Source: Phenylobacterium sp. NIBR 498073 (GTDB lineage: Bacteria > Pseudomonadota > Alphaproteobacteria > Caulobacterales > Caulobacteraceae). Taken from it: a DNA stretch of 64,000 nucleotides. The notes under the pieces were generated by a model. The model saw only the letters and a program-made list of their open reading frames with translations, was not told the DNA's origin and did no database searches. The stretch covers positions 2,976,001-3,040,000 of the forward strand of contig NZ_CP114599.1 of NCBI RefSeq assembly GCF_027286305.1, given 5' to 3'. Position 1 is the stretch's first letter; each line of letters begins with the position of its first letter. A program made the position numbers and the translations under genes. Of the stretch, positions 49,489 through 57,300 are shown piece after piece.

Positions 49489-49890
49489 ATGTTGACCGGA
49501 TCCTGCCTGTGCGGCCGCGTGGCCTACGAGGCCGACGCCGAGATCGAGGGCGTCATCCACTGCCATTGCGAGACCTGCCGCAAGGCCCACGGCGCGGCGT
49601 TCTCCAGCCTCGCGGCGGTCCCGAGGGACCGGTTCCGCTGGATCAGGGGCGATGCGGCCCGCAAGTCGTTCGAGTCGTCGCCCGGCAAGCTGCGTCACTT
49701 CTGTTCCGAATGCGGCTCCCAGATCGCCGCCGAACGCGCCGGCCGCCCCACGGTCATGCTGCGGCTGGGCTGCCTCGACACCCCGATCGAGGCCGCACGC
49801 CAGTGGCACATCTGGCGATCGGACGGCGCGACCTGGTACGACCCCGCCGTCGCGCTTCCGGAATTGCCCGAGGGCTTTCCGCCGACTTAG
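49489..49890 (+). CDS. GFA (glutathione-dependent formaldehyde-activating) family protein
   Basis: The 133-residue protein has the family zinc ligands Cys6 and Cys8, Cys25, Cys27 and Cys30 ('CHCETC'), and Cys72 and Cys75 ('CSECGS'). GFA enzymes join formaldehyde and glutathione; many family members have unknown thiol-related roles. GGAGAAG precedes the ATG. Its stop overlaps the stop of the convergent CYTH gene. Confidence 0.9.
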   Translation: MLTGSCLCGRVAYEADAEIEGVIHCHCETCRKAHGAAFSSLAAVPRDRFRWIRGDAARKSFESSPGKLRHFCSECGSQIAAERAGRPTVMLRLGCLDTPIEAARQWHIWRSDGATWYDPAVALPELPEGFPPT

Positions 49891-50396
49891 AGCGCCTCCA
49901 GTCGCCGCCGCAGATCCTCCGCCGACGTCCGCGACAGGGCGCCGCCCGTGAAGAACGGGTCAGTCGTCACTTCCTGGGAAACCCACGGCGGCAGGCCGAT
50001 CCGTGCAACCTCCTCGACGGAATCCGCCTCCACCTCGCTCAGGATCAGTCCTGACAGCTCGCCTTCGAACACGTCGATGCTGAACGCCGCCCACGGCATG
50101 CTGTAGCGCCGCTTGCGCACCGCGGCGCCCGGCAGCGCCGCCATCAGGGCGTGCTCCTGCGCCGAAAGGTAGAGGTTCACGATCGGCCCGCGTAGCGCCT
50201 CGGCCGAAGGGTACTTCTTGCAGAGCTTGTACTCGGCAGGCCGCCCGTCCGCGTGGGTGATCGCTCGCAGCCGCATCCGGGTGCCCGCGAGGTAGACGTC
50301 CTCGATGACCCGCATGCGCGCGCCCGACAGATCGGGGCAATGCGTGACCAGGAACCTGCGTTCGATCTCCATGGCCGCATACTTCGGAATTTCCAC
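49887..50396 (-). CDS. CYTH domain protein
   Basis: The 169-residue product carries 'KYAAMEIERRFLV', the defining motif of the CYTH/triphosphate tunnel fold, with further charged strands ('RMRLRAITH', 'EYKLCKKYP', 'VRKRRYSMPW', 'DVFEGELSGLILSEVEADS'). Members act on triphosphates such as inorganic triphosphate or thiamine triphosphate. I chose GTG 50396 because GGGGG lies six bases upstream and the family usually has 'IPKY' before the motif. Residue 'M' in EIERRFLV's context at 50372 is a possible later start. Confidence 0.85.
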   Translation of the reverse strand: MEIPKYAAMEIERRFLVTHCPDLSGARMRVIEDVYLAGTRMRLRAITHADGRPAEYKLCKKYPSAEALRGPIVNLYLSAQEHALMAALPGAAVRKRRYSMPWAAFSIDVFEGELSGLILSEVEADSVEEVARIGLPPWVSQEVTTDPFFTGGALSRTSAEDLRRRLEAL

Positions 50397-50520
50397 ATCC
50401 ACCCCCAGGTCTGTCGCGACGACGAGAATGCCAAAACAGCGAAGCTTGCGACAGCGTCACCGAAATCCCCTGCGGCAAGCCCTCTCGCCTTCACCGGCGC
50501 AATAGGGCACGAAGCGCCCC

Positions 50521-51408
50521 ATGAAGCGCCTCGCCTTTCTCGCTCTTTTCGCCGCAGGCGCCTTCTGGGGGCTGGGCTTTCCTCTTGGAAAGCTCGCCCT
50601 GCGCGAGACCGACGCCGCCCATATGGTGCTGCTGCGCTTCGCGGTCGCCGCGCTCGCGGCGGCCCCGTTCGCGTTCCGCGACGCTGAGACCCGGGCGCTG
50701 TTCCGCTCGCCGCCGGTGCTGGCGGCCGGCGCGCTCTACGGCGTGGCCTTCATGGTCCAGTTCGAGGGCCTGGCCCATGTCAGCGTCACCCTCGCCGCCC
50801 TGCTGGTCGGGGCCATGCCGGCGCTGATCGCAGTCTCGGCCCGTATCCTCGGCGAGCGGGTCAGCCGCGCCTCCTGGGCCGGGGTCGCCGCCGCCACTCT
50901 CGGCGCGGCCCTGATCGCCGGCAAGCCGGACGCCGGCTCCTCGCCGTTCGGCGTCGCCCTGTCGCTGATCGCTCTGCTGATCTTCCTGGCCTGGCTGCTG
51001 GTCCTGCGCCGCGCTCCCAAGACCGCCAGCCCGATGGCGATCCCGGCGGTCACGGTGGTCATCGCCGCCCTGACCATCCTGCCGATCGCGCTCGTCATGC
51101 ACGGCCCGCCCCGGCTCGACCTCAGCGGCGCGGCCTGGGCCGGCATCGTCGGCCAGGGCGTGCTCTCGACCCTGGTCGCCACCGCCGCCTGGCAGTTCGG
51201 CTCGGCCCGGGTCGGCGCGGCCAGCGCCGGGGTGTTCATCAACATCGAACCGCTGATGGGCGCGGGCATCGGCGTGGCCCTGTTCGGCGACCAGCTGACC
51301 CTGGCGCTGGCCGGCGGCGGCCTGCTGATCGTCGCCGGCAGCCTGGCCGTGGTGCTGGGCGAGCGCTCGACGCCCGCCATCGACACCCCGGCCCCAACGC
51401 CCGCCTAG
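50521..51408 (+). CDS. EamA/DMT family transporter
   Basis: The 295-residue membrane protein has about ten hydrophobic segments in two EamA repeats. The first opens 'FAAGAFWGLGFPLGKLAL' and ends 'GAALIAGKP'; the second ends 'GVFINIEPLMGAGIGVALFGDQLTLALAGGGLLIVAGSLAVV'. Such carriers export amino acids, metabolites or nucleotide-linked sugars. The substrate cannot be told from sequence. It is convergent with the TSUP gene. Confidence 0.88.
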   Translation: MKRLAFLALFAAGAFWGLGFPLGKLALRETDAAHMVLLRFAVAALAAAPFAFRDAETRALFRSPPVLAAGALYGVAFMVQFEGLAHVSVTLAALLVGAMPALIAVSARILGERVSRASWAGVAAATLGAALIAGKPDAGSSPFGVALSLIALLIFLAWLLVLRRAPKTASPMAIPAVTVVIAALTILPIALVMHGPPRLDLSGAAWAGIVGQGVLSTLVATAAWQFGSARVGAASAGVFINIEPLMGAGIGVALFGDQLTLALAGGGLLIVAGSLAVVLGERSTPAIDTPAPTPA

Positions 51409-51420
51409 TCACCTAGACGC

Positions 51421-52215
51421 CTAGCCGAGCAGCCTGCCGATCATCTCGCGCAGCGGGTTGGCCGGGTCGGCCAGCAGCTTGGCGGTCATGGCCAGCGAGA
51501 TCGCCACCAGCAGCGGCCGGATAAGCCGCGGCCCCCAGCGCATCGCCGCGCGCGAGCCCAGCCGCCCGCCGATGAACTGGCCGACCGCCATCGCCCCGCC
51601 CAGCGCCCACAGCACATGGCCGCCCAGCCCCAGCACCACCACTGAGACGAGGTTGCTGGTCAGGTTCAGCGCCTTGGTGTGCGCCGTCGCCCGCACCAGC
51701 CCCATGCCCAGCAGCGTCACCAGGCTGAGCGTGTAGAACGACCCCGCGCCCGGGCCGAAAAAGCCGTCGTAAAACCCGATGCCGCCGGCGACCAGGCCAT
51801 AGCCCAGCGGCCCCAGCCGGGCGTGCTGGTCCTGCGCGCCGATCTTCGGGCCCAGCAGGAAATAGAGCGCGATGGCGATCAGCATCACCGGCAGCAGCAG
51901 CATCAGCCAACGAGTGTCGACCACCATCACCGCGAGCCCGCCCGCCACCGCGCCGATCAGCACCATGACCAGCGCGACCCTGATGGCCCGCAGCTCGATG
52001 TGGCCGGCCCGCCAGAACGTCCAGGTCGCCGAGGCGGTCCCGACGCTGCCCTGCACCTTGTTGGTGGCGATGGCCGAGACCGGGTCGACGCCGACGGCCA
52101 GCAGCGCCGGCACGGTGATCAGCCCGCCGCCGCCGGCGATCGCATCGACGAACCCCGCCGTCAGCGCCGCCACGCACAACATCGCCACGGCCTGCGGCCC
52201 CAACTCAGCAAACAA
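51421..52215 (-). CDS. TSUP family (TauE/SafE) permease
   Basis: The 264-residue membrane protein has the TSUP opening 'LTAGFVDAIAGGGGLITVPALLAVGVDPVSAIATNKVQGSVGTASATW' and second-half repeat 'GFYDGFFGPGAGSFYTLSLVTLLGMGLVRATAHTKALNLTSNL', with eight or so helices. These proteins export sulfite, sulfoacetate or other organic anions. The start is a TTG at 52215, supported by GGAGGGG six bases upstream. Confidence 0.9.
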   Translation of the reverse strand: MFAELGPQAVAMLCVAALTAGFVDAIAGGGGLITVPALLAVGVDPVSAIATNKVQGSVGTASATWTFWRAGHIELRAIRVALVMVLIGAVAGGLAVMVVDTRWLMLLLPVMLIAIALYFLLGPKIGAQDQHARLGPLGYGLVAGGIGFYDGFFGPGAGSFYTLSLVTLLGMGLVRATAHTKALNLTSNLVSVVVLGLGGHVLWALGGAMAVGQFIGGRLGSRAAMRWGPRLIRPLLVAISLAMTAKLLADPANPLREMIGRLLG

Positions 52216-52349
52216 ACCGGCCCCTCCGAGAGGCCGCTGCTATAGGCCCGCCTCGTGGCGCAGGCCAGTGCGCCTGACCGCACAGGCCCACACCAAGGGA
52301 TTGCCAGACGCGACCCAAGGTAGCAACCTTCTCCATAAAGGGGGAAGAC

Positions 52350-52943
52350 ATGAGCAATCCGATCGTTGCGGGCCTGACCCGCCTGGCGCAATTCGAGGGC
52401 CGCGATTCCTCCGGCCGCTTCTGGCCCTACGCCTCTCTGATCCTCGCCCTGGCCTTCGTCGCCATGTGCGCGCCGTTCGTCATCGAAGTGAACAAGACGT
52501 TCGAGGCCATCAACAGCTTCGCAGCCGAACATCCCGAATTGACCACCGTCCATCGGGGCCCGGGTCAGGTCTCGGTCCAGATCGAAGGCTCTCACCCCGA
52601 ACTGACCCCGGACTTCGGTTATCTGCTGACCACCACTGGCCTCGTGGCCGCCGGCGCGGTCGCCCTGCTGGGCGCGGCTGTCGCCCGGCGGCTGCACGAC
52701 ACCGGCCGCTCGGGCCTATGGGGGCTTGTCCCCCTGCCCTTCCTGGCTTTCGGCATCTTCGGGTTCAGAGCGTTGATCGACAGCTTCATGACCGACGCGC
52801 CGATCATGCCGTTGTTCGCCGCCCTGTTGCTCAACAACATGGTCTATCTGCTCACCCTGGCGGGGCTGGTCTGGATGCTCGGTTCGGCCGGGACGCCGGG
52901 CCCAAATCGATTTGGCCCGGCGCCGGCCGCCGTGGAGGCCTAG
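52350..52943 (+). CDS. DUF805 family membrane protein
   Basis: The 197-residue product has 'FEGRDSSGRFWPYASLIL' at the N-terminus and 'VARRLHDTGRSGLWGLVPL' in the middle, the two signatures of DUF805. Four hydrophobic segments are visible. A loop of about 45 residues between the first two helices is longer than usual. The function of the family is unknown. AAGGGGGAAG precedes the ATG. Confidence 0.88.
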   Translation: MSNPIVAGLTRLAQFEGRDSSGRFWPYASLILALAFVAMCAPFVIEVNKTFEAINSFAAEHPELTTVHRGPGQVSVQIEGSHPELTPDFGYLLTTTGLVAAGAVALLGAAVARRLHDTGRSGLWGLVPLPFLAFGIFGFRALIDSFMTDAPIMPLFAALLLNNMVYLLTLAGLVWMLGSAGTPGPNRFGPAPAAVEA

Positions 52944-52944
52944 C

Positions 52945-53319
52945 CTACATCCGGTGCAGGGCGCAGAGCTTGTTGCCGTCCGGATCGCGCAGATAGGCCA
53001 GGTAGAGCTTGCCCGTCGTCCCGGCGCGCACGCCCGGCGGCTCCTCGATGCTGGTCCCGCCGGCGGCCACGCCCGCCGCGTGCCAGGCGTCGGCCTGCTC
53101 GGCGCTGGCGCAGTTGAAGCCGACCGTGCTGCCGTTGCCGATGGTCGCCGCCTCGCCGTCGATCGGCAGCGACACCGCGAACACGCCGGTCGGGCTCATG
53201 TAGAACACCCGGTGGCCGTCGACGAAGCCGGGCGACACGCCCAGCGCCCCCAGCAGCTGGTCATAGAAACCCTTGGCGCGGGTCAGGTCGTTGGTGCCGA
53301 CCATTACATGCGAAAACAT
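52945..53319 (-). CDS. VOC (glyoxalase/bleomycin resistance) superfamily protein
   Basis: The 124-residue product is one VOC module with 'MVGTNDLTRAKGFYDQLLGALG' and 'YLRDPDGNKLCAL'. His4 and a late acidic residue could bind a metal. Members act as lyases, dioxygenases or binding proteins. Its stop is one base from that of the convergent DUF805 gene, and its upstream region holds copy B of the bipartite repeat. Confidence 0.88.
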   Translation of the reverse strand: MFSHVMVGTNDLTRAKGFYDQLLGALGVSPGFVDGHRVFYMSPTGVFAVSLPIDGEAATIGNGSTVGFNCASAEQADAWHAAGVAAGGTSIEEPPGVRAGTTGKLYLAYLRDPDGNKLCALHRM

Positions 53320-53370
53320 CTGGCGTTCTCCCCTTCTCGATTCCGGCTCGCTGGCCGGCGGCGGACGCTA

Positions 53371-53455
53371 GAGCATTTTCCGCCGAAGTGGATGCCGGTT
53401 CGGCGAAGAAAATGCTCCCACCAAGACTCGAGCACGATCCAATTGGATCGTGCTC
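53371..53455. repeat. Bipartite palindromic repeat, copy B
   Basis: GAGCATTTTC (53371-53380) pairs with GAAAATGCTC (53408-53417), with the same interior as copy A at 47457. The second part, 53430-53455, is a perfect 26-base palindrome (GAGCACGATCCAA and its complement). It separates the VOC gene from the peroxiredoxin gene; no coding sequence is visible in 53320-53486. Confidence 0.8.
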
Positions 53456-53486
53456 GGCGCCTGCGCGGCCGCCATGTGAAGGCCCG

Positions 53487-54146
53487 CTACTGCGGCTGCG
53501 GCACGATCCGCAGATACGGACGCGGGGCGTCCCAGCCGTTCGGATAGATGGTCTTGGCCTCGTCGTCCGACACCGAGCCGGCGATGATCACCTTCTCGCC
53601 CTGCTTCCAGTTCACCGGCGTCGCCACCCGGTGCTTGGCGGTCAGCTGGATCGAATCCAGCACCCGCAGGATCTCGTCGAAGTTTCGGCCCGTGGTCATC
53701 GGATAGGCCAGCATCAGTTTGATCTTCTTGTCGGGGCCGATGATGAACACCGTGCGCACCGTGGCGTTGTCGGCGGCCGTGCGTCCGTCCGATCCGCCGG
53801 CCGTCTCCTCAGGCAGCATGTTGTAGAGCTTGGAGACCGCCAGATCCGTGTCGCCGATCATCGGAAAGTTCGGCGCCGTCCCTTGCGTCTCGGCGATGTC
53901 CTGCGCCCAGCGGGCGTGATTGTCGACCGGGTCGACCGACAGGCCGATGACCTTGGTGTTGCGCTTGTCGAACTCCGGCTTGAGCTTGGCCATGTAGCCC
54001 AGCTCGGTCGTGCACACCGGCGTGAAGTCCTTGGGGTGCGAGAACAGGATCGCCCAGCTGTCGCCGATCCAGTCGTGGAAGTTGATCTTCCCTTCGGTGG
54101 TCTGCGCGGTGAAGTTCGGCGCCTCGCCGTTGATACGCAGTGACAT
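53487..54146 (-). CDS. 1-Cys peroxiredoxin (Prx6 type)
   Basis: The 219-residue product has the peroxidatic Cys45 in 'DFTPVCTTELG', preceded by 'HDWIGDSWAILFSHPKD', and the long C-terminal domain of the Prx6 group ('ATPVNWKQGEKVIIAGSVSDDEAKTIYPNGW', 'PYLRIVPQP'). No resolving cysteine is present, so reduction must use an external thiol. It removes hydrogen peroxide and organic peroxides. The region between it and the next gene is 108 bases. Confidence 0.94.
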   Translation of the reverse strand: MSLRINGEAPNFTAQTTEGKINFHDWIGDSWAILFSHPKDFTPVCTTELGYMAKLKPEFDKRNTKVIGLSVDPVDNHARWAQDIAETQGTAPNFPMIGDTDLAVSKLYNMLPEETAGGSDGRTAADNATVRTVFIIGPDKKIKLMLAYPMTTGRNFDEILRVLDSIQLTAKHRVATPVNWKQGEKVIIAGSVSDDEAKTIYPNGWDAPRPYLRIVPQPQ

Positions 54147-54254
54147 CGCCCGTTCCTTTCGTTCAGCGCGAGGAGGTCGCGGCTGCGAGGCGACATGGCC
54201 TGCCAACGCAGGCCCCCTGTCAAGGCCGGCGAACATCGTTCGCCGACACGTCGC

Positions 54255-54905
54255 CTAGACGTCCCCGACCGTTCGCAACCGCTGGGCGTCGCGCACCACG
54301 ATCCGGCCATAGGCCAGTTGCACCATCCCGGCGCATTCCAGCGCCTTCAGCTCCTTGTTGATGGTCTGGCGCGACACCCCGATCATCGCCGCCAGGTCCT
54401 CCTGGCGCACGTGCAGTTCGGCCCCGCCGGAGCTGCGCGCCGCCCCGGCCAGGGTCCGCGCCAGCCGCACCCCGATCGGCTGGGCGATGCTGTGGGCCAT
54501 GAAGGTCAGCGCCGAGCGCTGGCGCGAGCAGATCAGCACCCCGAGATCGCGAAAGAGCAGCGGATGGGCCTCGGCGACCTGCTCGACCGCCGCCAGGGCG
54601 ACGTGCAGCAGCCGCGCTGGCTTGACCACCACCGCATCGTGCGGCCGCGGCCCGCCGTCGATCACCGACAGCTCGCCGAACCACGCGCCGGGCCCCAGGA
54701 TCATCGCCACCGACTCCATGCCGACGGCCGGATAGGAGACCAGCCGCACCTCGCCCTCGGCCACCGCCCACAGCCCGTCCGGCGGGTCGCCCAGCCCATA
54801 GACCCGCGTCCCGGCGCCCGCGCTGCTCGTCCGCGCCCGCGCCAGCAGCGCCTCGCGGCGCGGCGCCGGCAGCGCGGCGAACCAGGGATCGGTGATCGGG
54901 ATCAT
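54255..54905 (-). CDS. Crp/Fnr family transcriptional regulator
   Basis: The 216-residue product has an N-terminal cyclic-nucleotide-binding-like domain ('LWAVAEGEVRLVSYPAVGMESVAMILGPGAWFGELSVIDGG') and a C-terminal winged helix ('ELHVRQEDLAAMIGVSRQTINKELKALECAGMVQLAYGRIVV'). No cysteine cluster for an iron-sulfur sensor is visible. The start at 54905 (MIPITDPW) lacks a good ribosome binding site; an upstream start at 54932 is possible. Divergent from the class II aldolase gene, which it probably regulates. Confidence 0.87.
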   Translation of the reverse strand: MIPITDPWFAALPAPRREALLARARTSSAGAGTRVYGLGDPPDGLWAVAEGEVRLVSYPAVGMESVAMILGPGAWFGELSVIDGGPRPHDAVVVKPARLLHVALAAVEQVAEAHPLLFRDLGVLICSRQRSALTFMAHSIAQPIGVRLARTLAGAARSSGGAELHVRQEDLAAMIGVSRQTINKELKALECAGMVQLAYGRIVVRDAQRLRTVGDV

Positions 54906-54932
54906 CGGGAAAACATCGCCACGCGCCGCCAA

Positions 54933-54950
54933 TTGTCAATTCGGCGACAA
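54933..54950. promoter_or_regulatory. Candidate operator TTGTC-N8-GACAA
   Basis: TTGTC (54933-54937) and GACAA (54946-54950) form an 18-base inverted repeat in the 98-base region between the Crp-like gene and the aldolase gene. A nested AATTGTCAATT palindrome (54931-54941) overlaps the left arm. The size fits a Crp/Fnr dimer site. Confidence 0.4.
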
Positions 54951-55003
54951 TCTGCGCCTCGCGCCCGTGCGAGGACGGAGCCAACAGAAGGAGGAGACTG
55001 GCC

Positions 55004-55792
55004 ATGACGACCATGACCGAGACGTGCGCCGAGGCCCCGTCGATCCGCGATCAGGTGTCCGAGGAGGAATGGGCGCTGCGCGTCGACCTCGCCGCCGCCT
55101 ACCGCCTGGTGGCCCATTACGGCTGGGACGACCTGATCTTCACTCACCTGTCGGCGCGGGTTCCGGGGCCGGAACACCACTTCCTGATCAACCCCTACAC
55201 CCACATGTTCGACGAGATCACCGCCTCCTCGCTGGTGAAGATCGACGTCGACGGCAACCGGGTGATGGACGCGCGCCAGCCGGTGAACAAGGCCGGATTC
55301 GTGATCCACTCGGCGATCCACATGGGCCGCGAGGACGCCCACGCCGTCCTGCACCTGCACACCCCGCACGGCCAGGCGGTCTCGGCCATGGCCGAGGGCC
55401 TGCTGCCCCACACCCAGACCGCGATGATCGCCCGTCACGACGTCGCCTATCATGACTTCGAAGGCATCGCGACGGACTTAGGCGAGCGCGCGCGCCTGGT
55501 CGCCGACCTCGGGACCAAGAACGCCATGATCCTGCGCAACCACGGCACCCTGACCGTGGGCGAGAGCGTCGCTCACGCCTTCCTGCGCATGTACTACCTG
55601 GAGCGCGCCTGCGAGGCCCAGGTGCTGATGCTCAGCGCCGGCCGCGACGGGCTCTACAACCCGCCGCAGGGCGTCGAGGAGAAGGTCGAGCACCAGACCG
55701 CGCCGGCCGGCATGAAGCGCCTGGCCGAAGGGCTCGCCTGGCCGGCCCTGCTGCGCAAGCTGGACCGGATCGACCCCAGCTACCGCAACTGA
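55004..55792 (+). CDS. Class II aldolase/adducin family protein
   Basis: The 262-residue product has 'HYGWDDLIFTHLSARVPG', 'HLHTPHGQAVSAM' (zinc ligands) and 'ILRNHGTLTVG' (third zinc histidine), as in fuculose phosphate aldolase relatives and adducin-like proteins. It may cleave a small sugar acid or decarboxylate an intermediate. The start at 55004 follows GGAGGAG. It is the likely target of the divergent Crp-like regulator. Confidence 0.9.
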   Translation: MTTMTETCAEAPSIRDQVSEEEWALRVDLAAAYRLVAHYGWDDLIFTHLSARVPGPEHHFLINPYTHMFDEITASSLVKIDVDGNRVMDARQPVNKAGFVIHSAIHMGREDAHAVLHLHTPHGQAVSAMAEGLLPHTQTAMIARHDVAYHDFEGIATDLGERARLVADLGTKNAMILRNHGTLTVGESVAHAFLRMYYLERACEAQVLMLSAGRDGLYNPPQGVEEKVEHQTAPAGMKRLAEGLAWPALLRKLDRIDPSYRN

Positions 55793-55801
55793 CGACCAGC
55801 T

Positions 55802-55830
55802 CCGATGCGCCGTCTCACGCGGCGCATCGG
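55802..55830. terminator. Hairpin between convergent genes
   Basis: CCGATGCGCCG (55802-55812) pairs perfectly with CGGCGCATCGG (55820-55830) around a 7-base loop. It lies ten bases after the aldolase stop and two bases before the end of the MFS gene, so it could end transcripts from both sides. There is no T run. Confidence 0.55.
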
Positions 55831-55832
55831 GA

Positions 55833-57158
55833 CTAGGCCGCCCCGAGCTCGGCGGCCTGTCCCTCGCCCTTGGCGTAGGCCCGCGCCAGCTGGCGGTAGT
55901 AGCTGGAATTGAAGGCGATCAGCGTCACGATCACCCCGGCCACCCCGGCCAGGGTGAAGACCAGCGCGATGCCGCGATCCTCGCCGCGTCCGAACCAATC
56001 GCCGATCGCCTCGGCGCCGGCCCCGGTGGTCATCAGCGGGATGAAGATGAACTGGGTCAGCGGTCCGATCAGGAAGGCGGTCAGCGGCGAGGCCGCCTGC
56101 TCCACCGACTGGGCGAAGCCGAACACCCGCCCCTGCCGCTCGAACGGCACCACCTTCTGCAAGGTCGTCTGCTCGGCCGCCTCGGCGTAGGGGCCCAGGA
56201 ACATCCAGACGAAGCAGCCGGCGATCAGCAGCGTGATCGACGGCTGCAGGGTGAAGACGCAGCACACCGCCCAACTGATCAGGTTGACCAGCAGCAGCGT
56301 CCGCAGCGGGCTGCGCCCCAGGCCGGTGCGCGAGATCAGCAGGCCGCTGAGGATGAACGCCGTCGACAGCAGCCCCCACAGCAGGCCCCAGGTCTGCACC
56401 TTCACCAGCGACAGGCCGTAGGCGTCCATCAGCGCCATGAAGATCCCGCCGAGGAAGTTGTTGAAGGTGGCGAAGAAGATCAGCGCGAACAGGCCTGGAA
56501 CCGCGGCGATCACCTTGATGGTGCCGGCGATGTCGACCTTGCGATGCTCGTGCGGCGTCGCCGGGGCCGCGGCGTCCTCGTCCAGCCGCACGAACAGCAG
56601 GTGGGCGAAGGCCGCGGCGGTGCAGGCCAGCGCAAAGATCAGCGTCGAGACCATGCCGCCCCAGGCGACCAGAAAGCCGCTGATCACCGAGGTGGTCAGG
56701 AACCCGACGCCCGAGACCATGCCGACCAGGCCGTTGGCCTTGTCGCGCCGTTCCTCCGGGATCATCAGCGTCACCAGGGTCGGCAGGGCGATGCTGCGGA
56801 TATTGCCGGCGATGACGCCCAGCATGACCAGCGCCACCAGGATCCACACCGGCGCCCCGTAGGGATCGCTCAGGCTGCCGGCCGGCGCCAGGCCATAGGC
56901 GGCGAACGCCAGGGCGTAGAGGCCGAACGACACCGCGCTCGAGGCCAGCATCACGGTTCGCTTGCGGTGATGGTCGACCAGGCTCCCGAACCAGATGCCG
57001 GTGGCCGCGGTCAGCACCAGATAGATCCCGGCCACCATCCCCGTCGCAAAGACCGAGCGGGTCTCCAAATAGATCCAGAAGGTCAGCGCGAACCACACCG
57101 TGAAATTGGTGATGTTCGCCAGCAGGTTATTGGCGAGGAGCTGATAGAACCGGACCAC
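55833..57158 (-). CDS. MFS transporter
   Basis: The 441-residue membrane protein has about 12 hydrophobic segments, with 'GIWFGSLVDHHRKRTVMLASSAV' (loop 2-3 motif), 'LPTLVTLMIPEERRDKANGLVG' and 'FGFAQSVEQAASPLTAFLIGPLTQ'. It resembles MFS_3-type exporters of the enterobactin/macrolide kind. The start is a GTG at 57158 with AGGGAGC upstream. The substrate is unknown. Confidence 0.88.
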   Translation of the reverse strand: MVRFYQLLANNLLANITNFTVWFALTFWIYLETRSVFATGMVAGIYLVLTAATGIWFGSLVDHHRKRTVMLASSAVSFGLYALAFAAYGLAPAGSLSDPYGAPVWILVALVMLGVIAGNIRSIALPTLVTLMIPEERRDKANGLVGMVSGVGFLTTSVISGFLVAWGGMVSTLIFALACTAAAFAHLLFVRLDEDAAAPATPHEHRKVDIAGTIKVIAAVPGLFALIFFATFNNFLGGIFMALMDAYGLSLVKVQTWGLLWGLLSTAFILSGLLISRTGLGRSPLRTLLLVNLISWAVCCVFTLQPSITLLIAGCFVWMFLGPYAEAAEQTTLQKVVPFERQGRVFGFAQSVEQAASPLTAFLIGPLTQFIFIPLMTTGAGAEAIGDWFGRGEDRGIALVFTLAGVAGVIVTLIAFNSSYYRQLARAYAKGEGQAAELGAA

Positions 57159-57300
57159 CGAACGCTCCCTGCCGACCCCCGCGAACTCCGCCGCGGCGCG
57201 CCCGAGACTTAGGCGCCGCCCGGCGCGGGCTCAAGGACTCGCCGCCCTGTGATGAGCAGGCGTGGAGACGGGATGGACATCAGGCGCCGACCCGCGCGGC

